The notes under the pieces were generated by a model. It did not search any database. It had not been told where the DNA came from and saw only the letters and a list, made by a program, of their open reading frames with translations. The translations under genes and the position numbers were made by a program. From Clostridioides difficile CD160 (GTDB lineage Bacteria > Bacillota > Clostridia > Peptostreptococcales > Peptostreptococcaceae), in contig NZ_AVHW01000010.1 in the NCBI RefSeq assembly GCF_000449425.2, positions 1-47,626 of the forward strand: a stretch of DNA of 47,626 nucleotides, given 5' to 3'. This document shows, in pieces, positions 41,568 through 47,626 of the stretch (the stretch's first letter is position 1; the number at the start of each line of letters is the position of its first letter).

Positions 41568-42950
41568 TTATTTATAATAATATCCGTCTTCATTTACTAA
41601 ACCTGCATCAAATAATTTTTTTCTTATATTTTCATCTACAGGTCCTTTTTCTTCATCTACTGACATATAATTTTTTTTATTATGCCAATACTCATTCATT
41701 TCCTCTTCATGTTTTTTTTCTAATTCTTTTTCTATAGCATAATCAGCTATAATATTAAAACATGTTGATTTAAAATAGTCATAAGAAGCTGTTTTTATAA
41801 CATCTATATCATCTTTTTCTAAGGTTATGGCAACAGCTCTATCAAAAGCTTTTAAATTTTCATTTTCATGGAAGTTATAATTTTTAAAGTCTTTTTTAAA
41901 AAGTCTTAAAGTTCCTCGTGTAAAGACTTCCTCGTCAGGTACAAAAAATTCACCCTTTGGACTTTTTCCTTTATTGGATACTTTTTCATCACTTGCTTTT
42001 GAAGATTTAATTTTAGATTCTACATCTTCATTAGTCTTTTCAAGATTAAAGCTTTCTTTATTATTGTTATCTTCATTTAAATCTGCTCTATCTTGCTGAA
42101 CAGAAGTTTCTAAATCATTATTATTTTCAATTTTAGGTCCTGAACAATTATCATTAGATATTTGTTTTTTATCTTTACTTTCTTCTTCATCAACTTCTCT
42201 GAAGCTTATGTCCTCTATTATATTTTTATCAAAATATTTTCTTTTATCCAAATCCTCTACAATAAAATTTATAGAGTCTACTTTTCTCCCTATTTTTAAC
42301 TCCTCATAGCTTATATTGAAATATTCAGTTTCATTTAGTGCATCTATAGCTGGAATAAGAACTCTTCTTTTAAAATTTCCATATTCTTTGTAACTTTCTT
42401 CTATCATCAAATATTCTTTTATTGCTTGTACTTTGTAGTTAATTACTTGTTTTGTACCACTCCAGATTCTTATTAAGTCATACAGTCTTTGAGCATAATA
42501 ATTTCTAAGACTGAACAATACTGCAAGATTTAGTGGGGTATAACCTGTTTCTAAATACTTAGTTAATAATGTATGAATTGTCTGAGAACACTCTACTTCA
42601 AAGGATTGTGTTTTTTCAATAAACAAATATCCTGTTACTATATTATATTTACCTTTATTTTGAGTATTGTCTTCTAATAGCTCTACAAAATCAATTTTTT
42701 TATTACTCAATGAATTTAATAATTCTTCTATATTTTTTTTTGTTCTATCATTAGTTTTTTTTATTATGCCCTTTAAATCTTCGCATTTAAATTGACATTT
42801 CATCGAACCATCATCACAACTTTTTTGAAGGTTATATAATATTAATAAAAAAAGTCTATTTTCATTTAGAGTCATACTATACTTTGCATGTATTAATACA
42901 TTATTTTTCATAAGAACTTTTGGAGCTTTTTTATTAAGTAATTCATTCAT
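41568..42950 (-). CDS. rep: Replication initiator, RepB/Rep_3 family
   Basis: The 460-residue product has the two winged-helix domains of theta-type iteron-binding initiators. It opens VLMKNNVLIHAKYSMTLNENRLFLLIL, then LTKYLETGYTPLNLAVLFSLRNYYAQRLYDLIRIW and FKRRVLIPAIDALNETEYFNISYEELK are diagnostic. A long polar linker (about 245-325) leads to a C-terminal helical domain. The ATG at 42950 has no adjacent ribosome site; GGAGGTGAC lies about 45 nt upstream. It lies directly next to the iteron origin, which it should bind. Confidence 0.88.
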   Translation of the reverse strand: MNELLNKKAPKVLMKNNVLIHAKYSMTLNENRLFLLILYNLQKSCDDGSMKCQFKCEDLKGIIKKTNDRTKKNIEELLNSLSNKKIDFVELLEDNTQNKGKYNIVTGYLFIEKTQSFEVECSQTIHTLLTKYLETGYTPLNLAVLFSLRNYYAQRLYDLIRIWSGTKQVINYKVQAIKEYLMIEESYKEYGNFKRRVLIPAIDALNETEYFNISYEELKIGRKVDSINFIVEDLDKRKYFDKNIIEDISFREVDEEESKDKKQISNDNCSGPKIENNNDLETSVQQDRADLNEDNNNKESFNLEKTNEDVESKIKSSKASDEKVSNKGKSPKGEFFVPDEEVFTRGTLRLFKKDFKNYNFHENENLKAFDRAVAITLEKDDIDVIKTASYDYFKSTCFNIIADYAIEKELEKKHEEEMNEYWHNKKNYMSVDEEKGPVDENIRKKLFDAGLVNEDGYYYK

Positions 42951-43197
42951 TATATATAATTGTTGTCTATAGATAACTTAAAACAACGGTTGTCACCTCC
43001 ATATATTTATTCAAAAACTTATAATTATTTATGTATGCTATACTAAAACACTTTCGATATCTATATTAAAAATTTACTTTTTATAATCAATTGAAGCTAA
43101 TTGCTTTTAAAAAATTCTTCAAGTTTAACTTTGTACTCATAATTAAAAACACTTTATTTTCCATTTCACACTCAAAGATACGATAACATATAAATAT

Positions 43198-43229
43198 AAA
43201 AAATGTCAATATTATTATTTGACATTTTT
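43198..43229. promoter_or_regulatory. Inverted iteron cores, candidate Rep autoregulation site 1
   Basis: AAAAAATGTCAA and TTGACATTTTT form an inverted repeat built from the iteron core TTGACAT. In iteron plasmids such inverted half-sites upstream of rep bind Rep dimers and repress rep. It could also fold as a terminator. Confidence 0.5.
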
Positions 43230-43233
43230 ATTT

Positions 43234-43419
43234 TTATCTAATTGACATATTTAAAATAATTAAAAGTGCCTAATAGATATGATGCTAAGTTTAAAATCTG
43301 AATTTATCTAATTGACATATTTACATATCTTTGAATTATCAACGGTTGTAGCTATATAAACATTAAAAATGTCAATATTATTATTTGACATTTTTAATTA
43401 TCTAATTGGCACATTTAAT
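43234..43419. repeat. Three dispersed iterons
   Basis: Single copies of the iteron start at 43234 (TTATCTAATTGACATATTTAA), 43304 (TTATCTAATTGACATATTTAC) and 43398 (TTATCTAATTGGCACATTTAA), each followed by AT-rich sequence. They lie between rep and the tandem array. Confidence 0.75.
43365..43395. promoter_or_regulatory. Inverted iteron cores, site 2
   Basis: AAAAATGTCAA (43365-43375) and TTGACATTTTT (43385-43395), almost the same as site 1 at 43198-43229 including the AT spacer. Candidate Rep dimer site. Confidence 0.5.
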
Positions 43420-43452
43420 AGATTAATAATCTAAAAAAATATCTTATTTACA

Positions 43453-43485
43453 ACATATCCACAACATATCCACAGGTTATCCACA
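43453..43485. promoter_or_regulatory. DnaA boxes of the plasmid origin
   Basis: CATATCCACA occurs twice (about 43454-43463 and 43465-43474), followed by a perfect DnaA box TTATCCACA (43477-43485). They lie 25 bp before the tandem iterons, as expected for a DnaA-assisted theta origin. Confidence 0.75.
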
Positions 43486-43509
43486 GTAAATTCACTTTAT
43501 AGATTTCCG

Positions 43510-43657
43510 TTATCTAGTTGACATATTAAATTATCCATCTGACATATTTACGCTATCCATTTGACATGTTTAATTATCCATCTGACATATTAAATTACCC
43601 ATTTGACATGTTTAATTATCCATTTGACATGTTTAGTTATCTAGTTGACATATTTTA
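43510..43657. repeat. Tandem iteron array of the replication origin (7 copies, 21-22 bp)
   Basis: Seven direct repeats of the form TTATCYATYTGACATRTTTAA start at 43510, 43531, 43553, 43574, 43595, 43616 and 43637. The spacing is 21 or 22 bp, two helical turns, so all sites face one side of the helix. Further copies start at 44091 and 44411. They are binding sites for the Rep protein encoded at 41568-42950. Confidence 0.9.
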
Positions 43658-44480
43658 GACGTTCAACATCAGTTATTGCAATGTATTCAGGCATGTCTAA
43701 ATACTATAAATACTATTAAATACTATAAATACTTTTTAAATAAAGAGTAAAGACTAGAAAAGATATAAATATCTAATCTTATCTAAACTTTTCTTTTTAT
43801 TATAAATAACTAAAATCAAAATAAGTAATTTTTTAAATGTAAATTAAATATAATGACTATTTATGTTTTTAAAATATAATAATCATATTATGTAATTAGA
43901 AATAAAAAAACATAAATTTTAATTGTTATATTTATTGTATTTGTAAAATAAGTATTAAGCTTCAAATTAAAAATAAATAACCTATAAAAATATCATCCAT
44001 TTTGAAAAGTTCTTTATAAATTTTTCTTAACATACACATTGTCGTCTTAGGAGACTAATATTATACACTTGTTAGATTATTAATACTAAGTTACCTATCT
44101 GACATATTAAAGTAGCCATTTCATGCTAAATAATCTTTATAATAAATAGAAAACCTATAAATAATAATTTTCATCTTTACTTTATTAAAAAATAAATTGA
44201 TAAAACAAAATAAACTACTTTAAAAGCTATTTATTTCGCTTTTAAAGGCTTTTTAATAGTTTGCTTTAGAGTTTGTCAGATGTTAATATAATAAAGCTAA
44301 AAAAGGCTATAATTTGGTTTAAATTGGTATTTTCGTGTATAATACTAATATTAATAATACAATTTATCCTTTTGCTATGTATTAGTATTAAAAATTTATG
44401 AATAAAACATTTATCTAATTGACATGTTTAAATAATCTCTTTTTCAAAATATAGATTTTTTATTTACTAGACAAATAGAG
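43658..44480. other. AT-rich origin flank with short repeats and two further iterons
   Basis: No gene is seen. Four repeats of AAATACTAT-like sequence (43698-43735) directly follow the iterons and could be the DNA unwinding element. Isolated iterons lie at 44091-44111 (TTACCTATCTGACATATTAAA) and 44411-44431 (TTATCTAATTGACATGTTTAA). Confidence 0.55.
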
Positions 44481-44541
44481 AAAAAACCAGATAATAAGAG
44501 CACTCTATAAAAGTAAGAGTGCTCTTATTATCTGGTTTTTT
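44481..44541. terminator. Very strong bidirectional terminator bounding the origin
   Basis: A perfect 26-bp stem has arms at 44481-44506 and 44516-44541, containing ACCAGATAATAAGAGCAC. It ends in runs of A and T suited to both strands. It lies 105 bases after the PAPS-reductase-type gene and shields the origin from read-through. Confidence 0.85.
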
Positions 44542-44645
44542 AAAACAATAGATTCTATAGGTTTTATTTTAACACAAGATTCAAAGTATAGATACTAAAA
44601 ATAACATATCTATATCTTTTAATTTTACTTTAAGTAAGTATAACT

Positions 44646-45986
44646 TTAAAATAAATTGCATCTATCTTCACTATATTTTATAGCAATATTTTTATATTCT
44701 TTAGTTGTTATATTCAAAAAATCACATAAACATTTTTTGCACAAGTATTCTCTATTATTGTCATTAGATTTCTCATATACACCTGTTAGCTTGAGAAACA
44801 TGGCTATTTCTGTAGGATTTAATTTTTTACCACAACTACATTTTTTATTAAAATATTTTATAGCAATATCTTCTGAGATATTTTTAAGTTTTGATAATTC
44901 TTTAATCCTTGATGGAGTAGCTTTTTTAGATGTTAATTCAAATTCTTTAGAAACTGCTTTTTTCCATCTACCGCCATTACACCATTCTGCCAAGCTCCAT
45001 TTCAACCTTCTATCAATGCCATAAATTTCATATCCTTTAGTTAATATAGTTACCCATCTGGACCATTGTTTTGGAAAGAATTTTTTTATAAGTAATTCTG
45101 TATAATCCTGTTGATTTGGACAAATGAGACAACCAGTTCTATTAAATCCTAAATCATACATTTGATTATATTCGATGTTTCTATTTAATATATATAACCA
45201 AACTTCTGAGTCGGACCAGTTAACTATAGGGAGAAATCTTTTACAGTTTTTAGATACATTTAATTTCTTACCAGCTTTTAATTGAGCTTCATTTAGATCA
45301 TAATCATAGTGTTTTCTTTTAGTACTTTCTTTATTTCTCATCCCTAGAAATATAATTGATTCTTCATTTTTGTCTATAATTTTTGATAGTTGTCCTTCTT
45401 TATATGTGCTACAACAGTTACGCATAACAATTGATGGAGTGAAATAGTTTTTCTTTTTAACTATCCATTGATAAAATCCTACAGAGGGATTTATTATATC
45501 TTCTTTTCTAATTTTGTAATAATTTTTTAGATGTAGATATGTTTGAGCTGAATCATTAGATGTATTAAAATATATAAGTCTATATTTTATATCTATATTT
45601 TGTTTAGAAAGCTCTTCAATAGACAAATCAACTATTGACTTCATTGCAGCTGAGTCTTTTCCCCCACTTATACTTACAACAAATTTATTGTATAGATTTT
45701 CCAATATATATTTCTTAGTCATTTTTATACTTTCAATAACTTTTTCTTCTAATTCTTTTTTTATAAATAAATATTCTTTTTCAAGTGAAAAATTTTTATT
45801 TGTTGGTTCTGCATATTTTTTTAAAATTAGGCTGTTATTTAATAAGTCTACACTAAAAATTAAAAATGGATTTTTATCAAAGTGATTTAGATATATTTTA
45901 CTACCACATCTCCAACAATTATCTGGTAGACTTAAGTTTAAATTATCTTCTAAGAACTTCTTTTCATCTTTAAATATTGGTTTCAT
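44646..45986 (-). CDS. PAPS-reductase/DndC-type PP-loop enzyme with Cys motifs
   Basis: The 446-residue product has a PP-loop VVSISGGKDSAAM (about 103-115), RLIYFNTSNDSAQTY, NCCSTYKEGQL, LPIVNWSDSEVWLYI and the Cys pair TGCLICPNQ. This is the layout of the phosphoadenosine-phosphosulfate reductase superfamily (CysH, DndC). Extra metal-binding pairs flank it: CWRCG at the N-terminus, and CSCGKKLNP with CKKCL at the C-terminus. Free-standing members occur on phages and plasmids, and DndC acts in DNA phosphorothioation; here no dndB, D or E is visible. GAGG precedes the ATG and lies inside a hairpin. Activity is inferred from the family only. Confidence 0.8.
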   Translation of the reverse strand: MKPIFKDEKKFLEDNLNLSLPDNCWRCGSKIYLNHFDKNPFLIFSVDLLNNSLILKKYAEPTNKNFSLEKEYLFIKKELEEKVIESIKMTKKYILENLYNKFVVSISGGKDSAAMKSIVDLSIEELSKQNIDIKYRLIYFNTSNDSAQTYLHLKNYYKIRKEDIINPSVGFYQWIVKKKNYFTPSIVMRNCCSTYKEGQLSKIIDKNEESIIFLGMRNKESTKRKHYDYDLNEAQLKAGKKLNVSKNCKRFLPIVNWSDSEVWLYILNRNIEYNQMYDLGFNRTGCLICPNQQDYTELLIKKFFPKQWSRWVTILTKGYEIYGIDRRLKWSLAEWCNGGRWKKAVSKEFELTSKKATPSRIKELSKLKNISEDIAIKYFNKKCSCGKKLNPTEIAMFLKLTGVYEKSNDNNREYLCKKCLCDFLNITTKEYKNIAIKYSEDRCNLF

Positions 45987-45993
45987 ACACTTA

Positions 45994-46024
45994 CCTCATT
46001 TGAATATATTGCCATCAAATGAGG
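45994..46024 (-). promoter_or_regulatory. Hairpin over the ribosome site of the PP-loop gene
   Basis: CCTCATTTGA (45994-46003) and TCAAATGAGG (46015-46024) form a perfect 10-bp inverted repeat with an 11-base loop. In the mRNA the arm ending TGAGG is the ribosome site of the gene starting at 45986. The structure would block translation unless opened. Confidence 0.6.
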
Positions 46025-46219
46025 ATAAAGTTATCTTCCTACACACCCTACAATTAATTTCTTATACATTTTATAATTAATGTCAGCGTAGTTAGTTTTC
46101 ACATGAGTGTACTTTTTACGATTTTAACTCTCACTTTTTTCATAACTAAATGGTGGCTAACCATAATAGTTACTATATCAACCTTGTGTAAAGGATATTA
46201 GTACATGAAACCAGATAAA
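46025..46219. other. Intergenic region with an operator-like dyad
   Basis: No gene is seen. An imperfect dyad lies at 46144-46171 (AACTAAATGGT, GGCTA, ACCATAATAGTT), possibly an operator. No clear promoter could be fixed. Confidence 0.4.
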
Positions 46220-46537
46220 TTAATATAATTGTTCGAATTGACCAATATAGTAAGTTTCAAGAATTTTAACATTTGAAATTGCTCTATATTGTTTTTGAGT
46301 ATTATACTGGTTTATATAATTAATAAATTGCATTATTGCATCATCAGCATCTTTAGATATAGCATATTTGTAGTTTTCTTTTCTGTTACCACGTTTAGTT
46401 TTGTATGTATATCTGATTTTATATACATTATGTTTTATCGTGGTTGGTATTAATTTTAAATTCATATCATGAATTAATTCTTTGTTTTTAGCTTCATCTT
46501 GATATAAATCTAATATCACATTGTTATTAAGCTTCAT
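46220..46537 (-). CDS. Small basic protein, unknown
   Basis: The 105-residue product has a basic centre (KIRYTYKTKRGNRKENYKYAISKDADDAI) resembling the arm-type, integrase-like three-stranded sheet that reads 'Y.Y.TKRG.RK'. ATG at 46537 has AAGGGGTG upstream; the open frame extends 23 codons further without need. It may bind DNA. No family is assigned. Confidence 0.55.
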   Translation of the reverse strand: MKLNNNVILDLYQDEAKNKELIHDMNLKLIPTTIKHNVYKIRYTYKTKRGNRKENYKYAISKDADDAIMQFINYINQYNTQKQYRAISNVKILETYYIGQFEQLY

Positions 46538-47017
46538 TAATTCACCCCTTTCTAAAATTGAAACGTAAGGAATTCTGTTTTGAAATAGTGTATAATACAA
46601 AATCATACATTATAAATTTTAATTATACATATCAGAGTATATTTTGTTAAGTCGATTCTATTTTATAAATTAATACCTAATTTTTCTTAAAATATGAAAT
46701 TAAATACCTGGTAGTTATAATTTGCTTTATTAAATAAAGAAATTTACTTAATTCCATAAACAAAATAAAAATATCTATAAAAAATATAGGTATATTATAC
46801 AAAAAAATATTAATATATTGCGTTAAATAACATGATATATAGAAAGGAGAATGCCAAAATCAAAAACAACATATAAAACTTGACAAATACATATATAGAA
46901 GCTCTCTTAATATAAGACATAATTATTTTTATCAAAATTATAGTAATCTCAATATTTAAATAGAGAATCAAACAAGATTTATAGGTGTTTATAGATTTTT
47001 GGCAATAATTTTTAGAT
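46538..47017. other. Intergenic region between divergent genes
   Basis: AT-rich, with no convincing gene. A minus-strand frame here encodes a hydrophobic stretch but lacks a ribosome site. Promoters for both flanking genes presumably lie here. Confidence 0.35.
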
Positions 47018-47626
47018 ATGTTAAATTCTAAAGGTAAGTTTATAGCATTAGGTTTAAGTGCAACATTAGCAGCTGGTACATTATTAACCTGGAATGGTAG
47101 TGGGATAATAGAACAAGCTAGAACTAAATTAACTGAGATGAAAAATGGTGTCAATTTGCTTAAAGATGGAGAAAAAGATTTAATAGCAAAAGCAAAAGAG
47201 ATAAAAGGTCAAATAAGTACTTTAGAATCAGAAATAATTAAACTCGAAAACAGTGGAAGAACAAACTCTATGGAATATAGAAAATCTACAAGTGAGTTAG
47301 CAAAAGCAAAGGAAGAACTAAATAAAGCTAACAGTGATGCAAATAGGATACAAGAAGCTTTATCTAAATATACTCCAATTAAAGAACATATAGCAGGTTA
47401 TGCTGAAGCTATGAATGATGATTATGTTCTACCAACGTTTGGAAGTGAAAATTATGCAAGAAAATTAAAAGGAATAGATGATATAAATGCAGCAAAAGGA
47501 AGTTGTTTACTTAAAGATAACAACATGTTATTAGTATTAAATAAATTTAATAATAGTACAAAGGCTGGAAAGACTATATTTCAAAAGGTGAATCTTAATG
47601 GCACGGAGGTTTGGCATAAGGAATTA
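47018..47626 (+). CDS. Exported coiled-coil protein, unknown (3' end cut off)
   Basis: The frame starts at ATG 47018 (an in-frame stop lies 10 bases upstream) and runs off the right edge after 203 codons. The product has an N-terminal hydrophobic segment (GKFIALGLSATLAAGTLLTW) like a signal peptide or anchor. A coiled coil follows (about 30-110; IKGQISTLESEIIKLENS, ELAKAKEELNKANSDANRI) and then a globular part (HIAGYAEAMNDDYVLPTFGSE). The ribosome site is weak. I do not recognise the family. It is divergent from the gene at 46220. Confidence 0.75.
   Translation, partial: MLNSKGKFIALGLSATLAAGTLLTWNGSGIIEQARTKLTEMKNGVNLLKDGEKDLIAKAKEIKGQISTLESEIIKLENSGRTNSMEYRKSTSELAKAKEELNKANSDANRIQEALSKYTPIKEHIAGYAEAMNDDYVLPTFGSENYARKLKGIDDINAAKGSCLLKDNNMLLVLNKFNNSTKAGKTIFQKVNLNGTEVWHKEL

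Noticed and set aside
44646-45986. dnd phosphorothioation operon
   Set aside because: Only a DndC-like superfamily member is present; DndB, D and E are absent and the extra Cys motifs differ.
46810-47154. 114-codon minus-strand frame with hydrophobic C-terminal half
   Set aside because: Overlaps the signal peptide of the plus-strand gene at 47018 and has no ribosome site. A type I toxin starting inside it was considered but lacks a site and an antitoxin RNA.
1-47626. Complete circular plasmid
   Set aside because: Both edges cut genes on opposite strands whose ends do not join (right-edge gene runs plus, left-edge gene is the interior of a minus-strand gene), so the window is part of a larger molecule.
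1-47626. tRNA or rRNA genes
   Set aside because: No cloverleaf with conserved T-loop (GGTTCRA) or rRNA sequence was noticed; the GC-rich stretches such genes would form are absent.

Overview
The window is very AT-rich, and its ribosome binding sites are of the clostridial GGAGG/AGGTG type with many TTG and GTG starts. It encodes a CWB2-domain cell-wall protein and a surface protein with a sortase-B-like motif. Together these point to Peptostreptococcaceae, most likely Clostridioides difficile or Paeniclostridium sordellii. A replication initiator next to an iteron origin and a ParM-like segregation protein show that this is part of a large low-copy plasmid (or plasmid-like element). Both ends cut genes. 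Nearly all genes lie on the minus strand; the exceptions are the ISL3-derived gene at 24.2 kb and the partial gene at the right edge. I ran no database search, so family calls rest on recognised motifs.

Layout. (1) 1-6.9 kb holds surface functions: a truncated CWB2 protein, a DUF4116-repeat membrane protein and a ~1,700-residue double surface protein. (2) 7.0-8.7 kb has no genes. On the minus strand it carries a tandem series of about ten short transcription units, each a near-consensus sigma-A promoter (TTGAAA-17-TATAAT type) followed 60-130 nt later by its own intrinsic terminator. Two more such units lie at 27.07-27.40 kb. This putative small-RNA array is the most unusual feature of the window. 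(3) 8.8-12.7 kb holds two membrane proteins, a rearranged AbiE-like toxin/antitoxin operon with repeat operators, and an IS607 relic. (4) 12.8-24 kb is a long collinear series of small phage/plasmid early-type genes: SSB, YopX-like, DUF1653-like, NdpA-like, zinc-ribbon proteins and several paralogue pairs. It is probably driven in part from a promoter with triple operator repeats at 23.0 kb. (5) 24.1-25.8 kb holds a free-standing ISL3 transposase DNA-binding domain beside a 28-bp inverted repeat, and a tyrosine recombinase. (6) 26-31 kb is the segregation region: ParM-like actin, a coiled-coil partner and accessory genes. (7) 31.2-31.7 kb is a TnpA-like gene whose HUH histidines are replaced. 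(8) 31.8-40.7 kb is a Tad/type IV-pilus-like secretion cluster: CpaB-like, CpaE/TadZ-like, CpaF/TadA ATPase, a paralogue of the ATPase without a Walker A motif, TadB/TadC-like membrane proteins and four small pilin-like proteins. No prepilin peptidase or class III cleavage motif is visible. (9) 41.5-44.5 kb is the Rep gene and its origin: seven 21-bp iterons in tandem, at least five dispersed copies, inverted iteron cores and DnaA boxes. (10) 44.6-47.6 kb holds a PAPS-reductase-type PP-loop enzyme, a small unknown gene and a partial exported coiled-coil protein.

Taken together this is a plasmid backbone (replication, partition, recombinase, TA-like module) carrying an envelope-spanning Tad-like machine and large surface proteins, with possible RNA-level control from the sRNA array. 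No relaxase, VirB4 or VirD4 homologue is visible in the window, so a conjugation role for the Tad-like cluster is not demonstrated here.
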